A stretch of 60,920 bases of DNA from Edaphosphingomonas laterariae (lineage in GTDB: Bacteria; Pseudomonadota; Alphaproteobacteria; Sphingomonadales; Sphingomonadaceae), in assembly GCF_900188165.1 (NCBI RefSeq), contig NZ_FZOS01000021.1, positions 1-60,920 of the forward strand, written 5' to 3'. Positions 26,070-35,252 of this stretch are shown here, in pieces. Each line of letters starts with the position of its first letter. Positions within the stretch are counted from its first letter, which is position 1. The notes beneath the pieces were generated by a model that searched no databases, was not told where the DNA came from, and worked only from the letters and a program-made list of their open reading frames with translations. Both the position numbers and the translations under genes were made by a program.

Positions 26070-26105
26070 GGCAGCGCCGATCGCCACATGGAGGTCGGCG
26101 CTGCC
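26070..26105 (+). promoter_or_regulatory. Hairpin between lasso precursor and B gene
   Basis: A perfect 11-bp stem (26070-26080 with 26095-26105) and a 14-base loop, starting seven bases after the precursor stop. There is no T-run. It may stabilise or partly terminate the precursor transcript so that precursor exceeds enzymes. Confidence 0.65.
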
Positions 26106-26123
26106 TCTCCAAGGCCACCCGCC

Positions 26124-26756
26124 ATGCAACTGCGCCCCGACCTCCATGTGGCCATCGCCAATGACCGGCCGGTCTTTCTCGACGTGGCGGCCGATCGCTA
26201 TTTCTGCCTTGGCGGCGCCCTCGAGCAGGCCTTTCTGGCCTGGTTTGACCGGCCACGCACGGCTCCGGCCAAAGCGCTGGTGGAAGCCGGCATCCTCGTC
26301 GACGGCACCCGGTCGCTGGCGACCCCGCCCATCGACCCACCCCGGTCCAGCCTTTGCGAGGCAGGCAATACTCCGCTCCCCGACGCCGTTCGCTGGTATC
26401 GCGTCGCATGGCTCGTTGCGCGCCGTCACTGGGAGACCAACCATCATCCGCTTGCCGTCTCGCTCGAGCGCCTGCAGCGCCGCCGCAGCAATCATGCCCG
26501 CCGGCCACCGCCTGCCATCCCCGATATCTGGGCCTCCTACCGGCGGCATCGCCGCACGATACCGATCGCATATTCCTGCCTGCTCGATTCCCTGGCCCTG
26601 CTCGACTTCCTCGGCGCATTTGGCCATGATGCCCGGCTCGTGATTGGTGTCACCCTCGATCCGTTTCTCGCCCATTGCTGGGTCCAGAAGAGCGACCTCC
26701 TCATCAACGATCGCCTCGGTCATGTCGGGGCGTTCACCCCCATCTTAGTGGCATGA
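26124..26756 (+). CDS. Lasso peptide B protein (fused recognition domain and leader protease)
   Basis: This 210-residue maturation protease removes the leader. The first ~75 residues (FLDVAADRYFCLGGALEQAFLAW) form the PqqD-like leader-recognition element (B1). The rest is the transglutaminase-like B2 protease, with catalytic Cys in YSCLLDSLALLDFL, His in AHCWVQ and Asp in LLINDRL. I chose ATG 26124 (MQLRPDLHV) because AAGG lies nine bases upstream and the family begins there; ATG 26088 lies inside the hairpin loop without a ribosome site. The stop overlaps the start of the C gene (ATGA). Confidence 0.88.
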   Translation: MQLRPDLHVAIANDRPVFLDVAADRYFCLGGALEQAFLAWFDRPRTAPAKALVEAGILVDGTRSLATPPIDPPRSSLCEAGNTPLPDAVRWYRVAWLVARRHWETNHHPLAVSLERLQRRRSNHARRPPPAIPDIWASYRRHRRTIPIAYSCLLDSLALLDFLGAFGHDARLVIGVTLDPFLAHCWVQKSDLLINDRLGHVGAFTPILVA

Positions 26757-28471
26757 GCGATCAACGGTTCATCGCGCTCTTCCCCGGCGCCGACGGCATC
26801 GCCGACCATATGCGGGAAGCCCTGCTCGAAAAGGCGAATGCCATCGGGCTCGAAACCCGCCACATCGCCGGCGTCCAGCTCGTCGCGGCGCCATCCCTCA
26901 GCCCTGTTCCCGTCGGGACAGAAGGGCTGATCCTCGGTAAGCTATATCGCAGGGCAGATGCGCACCGGCTGACCAGCCTTTCAACGGCCGAGGCGCACAC
27001 GATCATCGCCAGTGAAGGCCAGTCGCTCCTACGCGATCATTGGGGCAGCTATTGCGCCATTCTACATTGCGGGGGCCATTGGCGCACGGTGCGCGATCCG
27101 ACGGCGGGCCATGTCTGCTACCGGATCGCAACCAGCAAAATCCGCGCGATTGCATCGGATCCCGCGCTCGCCCGCGATCTCGGCCTGATCACCGGGCATA
27201 TCGACTGGTCGCGCGTCGTCCACGGGCTGATCTTTCGCGACCTCATGATCGAACGCACGCGCATCCACGGCTGCCATGAGCTGTTCCCAGGCAGCGTCAC
27301 CGATCTTGATGGCGTGGCCGCGAGCATCTGGAGGCCGCAGGATTTCCTGGCCTGCCCGCCGCCCGATCTCGCCGTCCTGAGCAGGACGACAGCATCCTGC
27401 GTCGCAGCACTTGCTGCCGGCCATGACCATATTCTGCTGGAATTGTCAGGTGGCCTGGATTCCTCGCTGCTCGCCTTGGCCCTGGATGAAGCCGGCGCGC
27501 GTTTCAGCTGTGCCACGCTCGCCACCCGGGCCGGAGACGGCGACGAGCGACATTATGCCCGCCATGTCGCCAATACGCTCGGCCGGCAACTTGTCGAATT
27601 GCCGCACCGCTCCGAGCTGGCCCATCCCGGCAGATGTCCCGCCCCCCATCTGCCAGGCCCCGTGGTGCGGGCCTTCGCGCAATCAAGCGATCAATTGCTT
27701 GCCGAAGCTGCCGAAGCGATCGGCGCCGACGCCTTTATGAGCGGCGGCGGCGGCGACAATATCTTCTGCAACATGAACTCGGCGACGCCGGCAACCGACC
27801 GGCTGCTGCAGACCCGGTCGCCTTTGGGGTTCGCCCGAACGCTGCTCGACCTGGCCGGGGCGCACGAGGTGAACATTTGGGCGGCCTTGCGTCCGGCCTG
27901 GCACCATCTGACCGGCTGGCGCCACGACCGGACATGGCCGCGAGACGACAGCCTCCTGCATCCGACGGCGATCGCCCGCTTCCCGATGGCGGAAGCCCAT
28001 CCCTGGGTCGCCGACCCCGGCGACATCCTGCCCGGTAAGCGACGCCATGTGGAGGCAATCCTCGCCATCCTCAATCATGTCGGCGGCTTTCCCCGCGGGC
28101 AGCTGCGCCCAATCCATTTCCCGCTCCTTGCCCAGCCGATGGTGGAAGCCTGCCTGGCAATGCCCAGCTGGCGCTTCTTCGAAGGCGGTGTCGATCGCGT
28201 CCCCGAGCGACGCCTCCTGGCCAACCGACTGCCCACGATCGCCGCGCGACGCAGCAAGGGCGGTGTCGCTGCCATGGCCGGAGCGATCTTCCGCCAGCAC
28301 CGTCCACTGCTGCGATCGCTTGTCCTCGAGGGCGAACTGGCGCGCCAGCGGCTGATCGACCGCAAACAGGCGGAGACGTTGCTCCGCGATGACGCGCTGA
28401 TCGTCGGCGACCAGTTCTACCGCCTGCTCGCCTTCGCCGAAATCGAGGCTTGGGCAAAGCATTGGCGTTGA
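26753..28471 (+). CDS. Lasso peptide macrolactam synthetase (C protein, asparagine-synthetase-like)
   Basis: The 572-residue enzyme activates the Asp8 side chain with ATP and closes the ring on Gly1. It resembles asparagine synthetase B. The N-terminal glutaminase-like half lacks the catalytic Cys at position 2 (MSDQRF), as expected for a cyclase. The synthetase half has the ATP loop LELSGGLDSSLLALAL and SGGGGDNIF. It overlaps the B gene by four bases and ends nine bases before the convergent isopeptidase gene. Confidence 0.9.
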   Translation: MSDQRFIALFPGADGIADHMREALLEKANAIGLETRHIAGVQLVAAPSLSPVPVGTEGLILGKLYRRADAHRLTSLSTAEAHTIIASEGQSLLRDHWGSYCAILHCGGHWRTVRDPTAGHVCYRIATSKIRAIASDPALARDLGLITGHIDWSRVVHGLIFRDLMIERTRIHGCHELFPGSVTDLDGVAASIWRPQDFLACPPPDLAVLSRTTASCVAALAAGHDHILLELSGGLDSSLLALALDEAGARFSCATLATRAGDGDERHYARHVANTLGRQLVELPHRSELAHPGRCPAPHLPGPVVRAFAQSSDQLLAEAAEAIGADAFMSGGGGDNIFCNMNSATPATDRLLQTRSPLGFARTLLDLAGAHEVNIWAALRPAWHHLTGWRHDRTWPRDDSLLHPTAIARFPMAEAHPWVADPGDILPGKRRHVEAILAILNHVGGFPRGQLRPIHFPLLAQPMVEACLAMPSWRFFEGGVDRVPERRLLANRLPTIAARRSKGGVAAMAGAIFRQHRPLLRSLVLEGELARQRLIDRKQAETLLRDDALIVGDQFYRLLAFAEIEAWAKHWR

Positions 28472-28480
28472 GCCGCACCT

Positions 28481-30601
28481 TCATCTCGTTTCGTTCGTCA
28501 GGCCGGTGACCCGCTTCGGTCGCGGCAGCTTGTCCCAGCGTTCATATTCTTCGCGCCATTCGGCCCCGGGGTGGCGTCGCCCAAGCAACCAATAATCGAA
28601 CCAGCGCACTGTTCGCCGATAGATCGCGGCCAAGTGGCGCGGTCCGGTCTTGAGGTGAAATTCATTGTCGAAGACATACATCTCCATCGGCCAGTTCGCG
28701 CGCTTCAGGGCAAAATGGGTCTCGATCGCCAGCGGCATTTCCCAATCGCTGACATGAATGAGCAAGGGCACGCTGGGCATGTGCGTGTTCCGCCTGAGCG
28801 CATAAGCCTGCCAGAAGGTCTCAAAGTTCGCATCGCCCCGGACGGGATAGCCCGTCCACGACCGCTGCACGGCCGCAAAGCCAAGCCCCATCCTGCCCTC
28901 GGCCCACTCGGGCTCGTCACAGCAGCCGCTCACCACCACCGCGCCAAACAGGTTCGAATTGATCAGTGCAAAAATGCTCGACGCCGCCGCGTCGCTCAGC
29001 CCGGTAATACCCATATGCCTGGTGTCGATGACGCCGAGACTGGCCGCCGTCCGCACGCCCGCTTCAATCGCTTCCTGGACATTGCGGCGATCCCAGAGAT
29101 TGTCATTGGCGGCACGCCTGGCGATCAATGGCGTCCCTGGAGCCATATGTCCCCAGGGGCGCTGGAAGTTGAGCACCGCATAGCCTCGCGACGCGAAATA
29201 CTGGATCGGATATTCATCTCCCGTGGAGCCGCGCACAAAGCCCTTCGAGAGATATTGCGTCACGATCAGCGGATGCCGGTCGCCCGGCTTGTGATCCGGG
29301 GGCAGCACGAGGTCGGCATAGGCCTCGAGCCCGATCTTCGTTCTGAAATGCAGCCTCTGCACGGAGGAAATGCGCACCCGCTGATACTCAGGATTGACGT
29401 CGAGCAGCGTCTCGATCTTGCCGCTCCCGGGATCGAGCAGCACGAAATGGCGCGGGCGCGTCGGCGTCTCATAGGCACATAGAAGCTCCGGACGCGCCGT
29501 TCCAAGGCAATTGATCAAAAGGTCGCGCGACCGGAACAGCTGGCGCGGAACGTCTTTGCCCGGTGTCCAGCGATAGAAGCCGATTTCGCCGCTGTCGGTC
29601 CCCTCAGCGGTCTGAAAGAGCAATGTGCCATCGACCCACCACAGGCCCTGCACCTTGACGCCGCAGTCATTGCAGTCGTGGCGCCTGCCACGGATCGAGA
29701 CCGAGAGCCGGGTTGGTCCGAACGGAGAATCCGGGTCGTCGCGCTCGGTCCACGCCGTCCTCCCCTGCCCGTCGTCGACCCGCAGCAAAGGCCGCGGATC
29801 ATAGGTCGGCCGCTCGATGAGGATCCTGGCCTCGGCCGGCGTCGCTGCCCGAACCACACCGCTGTCCGGATCTATGCGGTCATAGCCATAGACCAGGGGT
29901 GCCAGCGGATGCGGTCGATTGTCGGCGCCGGGGAAATAGCGCTCGTCATAAAGATGCCCTTCCGGTTCCTCGCGCGCGACAGCCGCCTTGAAGTCGATCA
30001 GTCCCGGACGTGTGGAAAAGACGATGGCGCCGTCAGCGGTCCAGTCCGCATCCTTCACGTCGATCGGGGACCGCGTGATAGCGCGCGCCTCGCCCCCATC
30101 AGCCGGGACGCGCCAGACCTGCGTCACCCCGTCGTCGCGCCGCAGCCACAGCAGCCAGCGTCCGTCGGACGACCAGCGCGGCGTGACCGCGCTCGGCGTC
30201 CCGCTGGGAATTTCTTCGAGTCCCGCAAAGCGCATCGTCTCGCGCATCAGTTCACCGCCCGATGCGAGCAGGCGCGGCCGCGCGCCCGGCCGGATGTCCA
30301 TCACGAATATGCCCTGGCAATAGCGGTCCGCCGCCACATCTGCCTTGCGCAGATGGAAGGCAAAACGCTTGCCGTCAGGTGAAACCGTCATCGGCACATT
30401 GCCCACGGTCAGGGACACGGGAAAGCCGGCATCGCGCAGCTCGATCAGGTCGCGCGGCGCGATCGGGCGGATGGGCGCGTTCACGGACTCTGGCGGCACA
30501 AGATTGGCACAGGCCGGGTCCTCGCGCGCAAATGCCGCGCAGGCAGGCGATGCGATGGCCATCGCGGCGACGCAGCCAAGCCAGCGTGACCGGCTCACCA
30601 T
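28481..30601 (-). CDS. Lasso peptide isopeptidase (Atxe2-like, S9 family)
   Basis: This 706-residue periplasmic serine hydrolase has a signal peptide (WLGCVAAMAIASPACAAFA), an N-terminal beta-propeller (TVSPDGKRFAFHL, PRWSSDGRWLLWL) and a C-terminal alpha/beta hydrolase domain. The nucleophile is the Ser in GITGLSDAAASS; Asp in HVSDWEMP and His in DNEFHLKTG complete the triad. It resembles AtxE2, which cuts the isopeptide bond of astexin-type lasso peptides and linearises them. It is convergent to the lasso A-B-C genes and overlaps the receptor gene stop by 7 bases. Confidence 0.88.
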   Translation of the reverse strand: MVSRSRWLGCVAAMAIASPACAAFAREDPACANLVPPESVNAPIRPIAPRDLIELRDAGFPVSLTVGNVPMTVSPDGKRFAFHLRKADVAADRYCQGIFVMDIRPGARPRLLASGGELMRETMRFAGLEEIPSGTPSAVTPRWSSDGRWLLWLRRDDGVTQVWRVPADGGEARAITRSPIDVKDADWTADGAIVFSTRPGLIDFKAAVAREEPEGHLYDERYFPGADNRPHPLAPLVYGYDRIDPDSGVVRAATPAEARILIERPTYDPRPLLRVDDGQGRTAWTERDDPDSPFGPTRLSVSIRGRRHDCNDCGVKVQGLWWVDGTLLFQTAEGTDSGEIGFYRWTPGKDVPRQLFRSRDLLINCLGTARPELLCAYETPTRPRHFVLLDPGSGKIETLLDVNPEYQRVRISSVQRLHFRTKIGLEAYADLVLPPDHKPGDRHPLIVTQYLSKGFVRGSTGDEYPIQYFASRGYAVLNFQRPWGHMAPGTPLIARRAANDNLWDRRNVQEAIEAGVRTAASLGVIDTRHMGITGLSDAAASSIFALINSNLFGAVVVSGCCDEPEWAEGRMGLGFAAVQRSWTGYPVRGDANFETFWQAYALRRNTHMPSVPLLIHVSDWEMPLAIETHFALKRANWPMEMYVFDNEFHLKTGPRHLAAIYRRTVRWFDYWLLGRRHPGAEWREEYERWDKLPRPKRVTGLTNETR

Positions 30602-33519
30602 GAGCGCTTCGCCTGGATCGCGACCATGCGCCCCACGGGGCTCGCCGCATTGGGGTCGAAGCCCACCGCCGAAATGCCGTTGAAATTGTTCACATAAGGC
30701 GGATCGGCATCGAAGAGGTTGCTGATGCTGAACGCGAGCGTCATGCCCGCGCGCCCCTGGGCCGGGAATTGATAGCTGAGCTGGAGATCGACCGTCGTCC
30801 AGCCGTCCACCTGTTCCGCCGGACTGGCCGTCTGGTTGGAATAGCCGTCGACAAAATTGACGAAGGCGGCAAGGCCGAACCCGTTCTTCGACCAGGAAGC
30901 ACGGCCGCGGAAGCGCAGATCCACCGGGTTGCCGAGCGTATCGACGATGTCGGCCGTCGGCGCCTCGGTCGTCACCGCCTGATCATAGCGCATCAGCCAG
31001 GAGCCGCTGACGCCGAGACCAAGATCGCCACCGGCCAGCTTCGCAGCATAGCCCAGATCGAAATCCAGTCCTTCGAGCTTCACGACCGAAAGATTCTGGT
31101 TCCGCGCATCGATGACGAGGTCGATGTCATCCGGCCGCAGCCCGGAAATATCGACATAGGTCGGGTCCGCGAAATAGCCGGCAACCTCCGCCGGCGAAGG
31201 GCTGTCGTCGATCAGCGCGCCATAGGTCGCGCGATTGGGCAACATGCTGAACAGCTCCGACGACGGATCGACGATCCGGTCGCGATAGCGAATGTGGAAC
31301 CAGGTCAGGCTGAGCTTCGCGCCGGGCAGGAATGCAGGCTCGATGTCCGTCCCCGCTGTCCAGGTCGTCGCGCGCTCCGGACCGATGCCGGGATCATTGC
31401 CGCGCAGCACCAGGGCATTGCTGCTCCCCGTCGACGACGCTGGATCGGCAAGCGGCAGCGCGAAGATGATCCGCGAGTTGATCGACTGGTCGAGATCGGA
31501 AAATGCGGGCGCGCGAAAGCTCGTGCCATAGCTTACCCGGAAGCTGACGCCATCAATCGGCGTCCAGCCGATGCCGAGCTTCGGATTGGCCGTGGTCCCG
31601 AAGTCGCTATAATGTTCGACACGCCCGGCAAGCGAGAGATCCAGCCTCCGCAGCCCCGCTTGCTCATTGTCCGACCCGAAGAGGGGGACCGCCAGTTCCG
31701 CAAAGCCGGCCAGCACATCGCGCTGGCCCGGTAACTCGATAGGCAGCGCGATCGGCACCGGTGCCGAGCGGTCATTGATCCCATCAGCCGCGAAGCGCTC
31801 CTCGCGATACTCTCCGCCGACCGCCAGTCGGACCGAACCGGCGGGCAGATCAAAAAGCGGCCCGTCCGCCCTGCTCCCCACCGACCAGAGCCGATAGGTC
31901 TGGTAGGTCGTGCTCGAACCGCGGACGAATTCGATCGTCGCCGGATTGGTCGAAGGCCCGTCGCCGAACAGATTATAGGCTGTTGCGGGGTCCGTATCGG
32001 CAAGTGCCTGCGCCAGGCGCGCATTGTTGACGAGGTTGAGAAGGCTCGATCGCTCCTTCTGCTCGCCAAAGGTGCCATGCATGTCCACCTCCCAGGCGCC
32101 CCGGGTCCACAGGACTCCGCCGTCGAGGCCGATGGCACGCACACGTCCCTCCGCGACCTCCGATCCCAGGTCGCGCCTGAAATCATATTGGACACGGACC
32201 GGCTGGCCCGTGCCAGCGGGGTCGACATAAAAGGGATTGCCGACCGGGACGGTGCGCGGCTGCAGGCTTATCGGCCTGGCTCGCGTCGCGAAGCGGCGAT
32301 CGGCATAAAGCCCCTCGCCATAGAAAGTGAGATCCCGCCATTCCTGCTCGACCCGCCCATAGAGGCCCTGCCGTTCCTGGCTTCCCAGCAGATCCTCGCC
32401 GGCCCACGCATCGGCCTTGTTGACCGTATCCGGCGTGAAATCGCCTGGCGCGAGGCCCCGACCATCCTGACCGCGCGGGATCGCCCAGGTCGTGCCGCCC
32501 GACTGGATCGTACCGGGATTGGCGTAGCTGGTTCGATAATCGGGCCCGCCAAAGGCCCGCAGATCCTCCGTGGCATAATCGCGCTGCGAAGCCGCCAGCC
32601 GGCCGCGGTCGAAATATTCATAAGCGAGCACGACGCGTCCGCTGGCCCACTTCTGTCCCGCAATGATGCCCGCCTGCACCTCCCCGAAATCGCCATCGGC
32701 GGTGCCCGCGCGCAGGCTGACCTCGAGACCTTCGAAGCGGGTTCGCGGGATGATGTTGACCACACCCGCCACCGCGTCGGAGCCGTAGAGCGCGGACGCA
32801 CCGTCGGCGAGGATCTCGATCCGTTCGATCATCGAAGCAGGAATCATCGAGACGTCGGCAAAGGCGCCTGAAAATCCTCCAAGCGGCGGCCGGTTGCCAT
32901 TGAGCAGGACGAGCGTCGAAGACGTACCCAGCCCGCGCAGATTCACGCCCGTGCCGAAGCCGGTATTCGCGGTTGCATTGTTACCGAGGCTGATGCCGAG
33001 CGTCGCCTCGGATGGCCCGCCGCCATAATTTTGCGGCAGCGCCTGGAGCATCTGTTGCGTGGTAGCATAGCCGCCGCGATCGAGCTCGGCCCGGTCGATC
33101 GTGATCACCGAGGCGCCCGCCGCTCCGCCGCCCCGGATACGCGTACCGGTCACGACGATCGTGCCGCGACTTTCCGCTTCGTGACTCACGGCGCTTGCGG
33201 GGCGAAGACCATAGACCCCATCGCGCTCGACGATCACCAGTCCGCTATCGACAAGGAGCGCGTCGAGCGCCTCGCGGGGGGCATAGCGGCCGCTGAGCGA
33301 TGGCGCGGTCCTGCCTGCAAGCAGCGCCGATGGAGCAATCAGCTCAATCCCCGACTGGCGAGCGACAGCGGCCAGCGCCGCGCCCAGCGGCTGCGCGGGA
33401 AGGTCGAACGCCTGTGCCGCCCGCTCGCCAGCCCGCGCCGGCATGGCGGCGATAGCCAGCGCCAATGCGGTCGAAATCGAAAGCGCCACCCGGCCGCGGA
33501 AACCTGTTGCCTGCTGCAT
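30595..33519 (-). CDS. TonB-dependent receptor with STN signalling domain (lasso-associated)
   Basis: The 974-residue outer-membrane receptor has a signal peptide, then an STN domain (FDLPAQPLGAALAAVARQSGIELIAPSALLAGRTAPSLSGRY), the mark of transducers that talk to FecR-type anti-sigma factors. A plug domain (IVVTGTRIRGGG, LRGLGTSSTLVLLNGNRP) and a barrel follow. The operon order sigma, FecR, receptor, isopeptidase suggests that it imports the lasso peptide and reports its presence. The substrate is inferred from context alone. It follows fecR after 65 bases. Confidence 0.9.
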   Translation of the reverse strand: MQQATGFRGRVALSISTALALAIAAMPARAGERAAQAFDLPAQPLGAALAAVARQSGIELIAPSALLAGRTAPSLSGRYAPREALDALLVDSGLVIVERDGVYGLRPASAVSHEAESRGTIVVTGTRIRGGGAAGASVITIDRAELDRGGYATTQQMLQALPQNYGGGPSEATLGISLGNNATANTGFGTGVNLRGLGTSSTLVLLNGNRPPLGGFSGAFADVSMIPASMIERIEILADGASALYGSDAVAGVVNIIPRTRFEGLEVSLRAGTADGDFGEVQAGIIAGQKWASGRVVLAYEYFDRGRLAASQRDYATEDLRAFGGPDYRTSYANPGTIQSGGTTWAIPRGQDGRGLAPGDFTPDTVNKADAWAGEDLLGSQERQGLYGRVEQEWRDLTFYGEGLYADRRFATRARPISLQPRTVPVGNPFYVDPAGTGQPVRVQYDFRRDLGSEVAEGRVRAIGLDGGVLWTRGAWEVDMHGTFGEQKERSSLLNLVNNARLAQALADTDPATAYNLFGDGPSTNPATIEFVRGSSTTYQTYRLWSVGSRADGPLFDLPAGSVRLAVGGEYREERFAADGINDRSAPVPIALPIELPGQRDVLAGFAELAVPLFGSDNEQAGLRRLDLSLAGRVEHYSDFGTTANPKLGIGWTPIDGVSFRVSYGTSFRAPAFSDLDQSINSRIIFALPLADPASSTGSSNALVLRGNDPGIGPERATTWTAGTDIEPAFLPGAKLSLTWFHIRYRDRIVDPSSELFSMLPNRATYGALIDDSPSPAEVAGYFADPTYVDISGLRPDDIDLVIDARNQNLSVVKLEGLDFDLGYAAKLAGGDLGLGVSGSWLMRYDQAVTTEAPTADIVDTLGNPVDLRFRGRASWSKNGFGLAAFVNFVDGYSNQTASPAEQVDGWTTVDLQLSYQFPAQGRAGMTLAFSISNLFDADPPYVNNFNGISAVGFDPNAASPVGRMVAIQAKRSW

Positions 33520-33584
33520 TTTGCCCCTCTCCCTGCTTTGGGTTCGGGGGGCATGACGAGGCGACTGGGAAATACCCTATGCGA

Positions 33585-34583
33585 TTATTTCGCGATGGGG
33601 GGAATGTCCGATCCGGGTGCAAGCACCACATCGCCGCCGGGATCATGGGTCACGCCAAGATCAAGCGCCCCGGCCAGCTTGCGCGCGACCCCATCCACGT
33701 CGTCGAGCTTCAGGGTTGCCGTGACGCGCCGCTCGGAAAGCGCAGGATCGGCGACAATGATCTGCCGCCGGCTGTAGCGGTTCGCCTCGTCGACAACGCT
33801 GCGCAGCGTCGCATTGTCGACGGCCAGTATCCGATCGGGCCAGGGATCAGCGGCATCGAGCGGCACGACCGCCGGGGGCGCGCCATGCTCGACGGCGAGG
33901 CGCTGCCCCGCCACAAGCTCGGTCACCTGCCGGGGCGCTTCGTCCGGCCGCCCGTCCTCGACGCGCACCTTGCCCTGGATCAAATCGACCGACACCAGGT
34001 TACCGGCGAGACGCACGTCGAAAACCGTGCCAACCGCAATGATCGCCTGGCCATCCGCCCGGACCAGGAAAGGGCGAGCCGCATCATGCGCGACCTCGAA
34101 GCGCGCGCGTCCCGCAAGCAGGGTGACACGGCGCTCCGACGCCGAAAAGGCGACCCGCACCCGCGAATCCGTGTCGAGCAGGACGACCGAGCCATCGGCC
34201 AGCCGTAATGTCCGGATCTCGCCCACCGCGCTGGCATGGTCGAGCGCGGGCGCCTCATGCTGCGCCCGCGGCCCCAGCCAGCCGAACCAGGCTCCGCCTC
34301 CGATCGCCGCCGCCGCGAGGCTGGCGGCGAAGGCCAGCATCAGGCCCGCGTCGCGATGCGAGCGGACCTTGGCGACGGCCGCGTGTTCGCGCGCGACCTC
34401 GCCTTTCAGCGTCATCGCGAAGACCTGCTCGATCTGGGCAAATGCCCGCGCATGGGCCGGCGTTTCGCGCCACGCGGCAAAAGCCAGCCGTTCGCCTTCG
34501 GTCATGTCCCCTGCCTTGTGGCGCGACCACCACTCGGCCGCCTCGGCGCCCGGGGACGAGGGCGGTCTCTCCCCTTGCGTCAT
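33585..34583 (-). CDS. FecR-family anti-sigma regulator
   Basis: The 332-residue protein has a cytoplasmic N-terminal DUF4880 part (AAEWWSRHKAGDMTEGERLAFAAWRETPAHARAFAQIE), one membrane helix (about 118-140, LMLAFAASLAAAAIGGGAWFGWLG), and a periplasmic FecR domain (GEIRTLRLADGSVVLLDTDSRVRVAF, ARFEVAHDAARPFLVRA) that binds the receptor's STN domain. It controls the sigma factor whose gene overlaps it by four bases. Confidence 0.9.
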   Translation of the reverse strand: MTQGERPPSSPGAEAAEWWSRHKAGDMTEGERLAFAAWRETPAHARAFAQIEQVFAMTLKGEVAREHAAVAKVRSHRDAGLMLAFAASLAAAAIGGGAWFGWLGPRAQHEAPALDHASAVGEIRTLRLADGSVVLLDTDSRVRVAFSASERRVTLLAGRARFEVAHDAARPFLVRADGQAIIAVGTVFDVRLAGNLVSVDLIQGKVRVEDGRPDEAPRQVTELVAGQRLAVEHGAPPAVVPLDAADPWPDRILAVDNATLRSVVDEANRYSRRQIIVADPALSERRVTATLKLDDVDGVARKLAGALDLGVTHDPGGDVVLAPGSDIPPIAK

Positions 34584-35173
34584 TCCGGAAAGCCGGCTGC
34601 GCGATGGAGGATCTGGAGCGCGCGCGACATATGCGCCTCCACCGTCTTGACGCTGATCCCGAGCCGATCGGCAATCTGGGCGTAGGTCAGGTCGTCGAAG
34701 CGATGCGCCATGAAGATCTCGCGGGTTCGGTCGGGAAGCGTGACTATAGCCTCATCGACGCGCCTGAGCATATCGCGTGCTTCGAGCGCCCGATGTGGGT
34801 CGATCGCAGGGGCGCGCTCCTCGTCGAGCGGGACACAGGTCGCCTCGGCACGGCTTCGCGCCGACTTCGCCTCGTCGCGTACGAGATTGCCCGCGACCGT
34901 CGTCAACCAGGCTTCCGGCCGGTCGGGCGTTCCCCGCCCGCCTCGATCCATGCCCAGCAGTCGGACGAAGACGCGCTGCACCATGTCGGCGACCTGGTCG
35001 GCGCGGCCGAGGCGACGGCGGAAGAAGCGCCCGAGACGCGGCGCCTCCGCCTCGTAGAGCGCGCCGATATCCTGGCCCGGCGCGGGCATGGCCGCCATCT
35101 GGGCATGAAATTCCTCCTCATCGGGATCGGAAGGGCTCCACAGGTTCAGATGCACGCGCAAGCCCTCGCGCAC
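34580..35173 (-). CDS. FecI-like ECF sigma factor
   Basis: The sigma factor of the lasso-uptake operon. It has region 2 (LYEAEAPRLGRFFRRRLGRADQVADMVQRVFVRLL, PEAWLTTVAGNLVRDEAKS) and region 4 (LPDRTREIFMAHRFDDLTYAQIADRLGISVKTVEAHMSRALQIL). The frame begins with GTG at 35173 (197 residues); an ATG at 35098 would give 172 residues, closer to typical FecI length, but neither has a convincing ribosome site. A 20-bp palindrome at 35233-35252 lies just upstream. It should direct transcription of the receptor genes when FecR releases it. Confidence 0.88.
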   Translation of the reverse strand: MREGLRVHLNLWSPSDPDEEEFHAQMAAMPAPGQDIGALYEAEAPRLGRFFRRRLGRADQVADMVQRVFVRLLGMDRGGRGTPDRPEAWLTTVAGNLVRDEAKSARSRAEATCVPLDEERAPAIDPHRALEARDMLRRVDEAIVTLPDRTREIFMAHRFDDLTYAQIADRLGISVKTVEAHMSRALQILHRAAGFPE

Positions 35174-35232
35174 GCACCCATCACGCCATGATCGATCACA
35201 AGGTCCGCCATCGTCGTCTCCCGTTCGAGACG

Positions 35233-35252
35233 ACGACCGGCATGCCGGTCGT
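35233..35252 (+). promoter_or_regulatory. Perfect 20-bp palindrome upstream of the sigma factor gene
   Basis: ACGACCGGCATGCCGGTCGT is fully self-complementary and lies 60 bases before the GTG start (35173) of the ECF sigma gene. A direct repeat ACATGC (35257-35262 and 35268-35273 region) follows. It is a candidate operator for a dimeric regulator such as the GntR or LuxR proteins of this region. Confidence 0.55.

Noticed and set aside
25833-26123. A second lasso precursor gene
   Set aside because: Both strands and all frames around the first precursor were read; no further leader with a Thr at -2 and a Gly-initial core was found.
26088-26123. Upstream ATG as start of the lasso B gene
   Set aside because: It lies in the loop of the hairpin with no ribosome site, and the added 12 residues are not part of the recognition domain.
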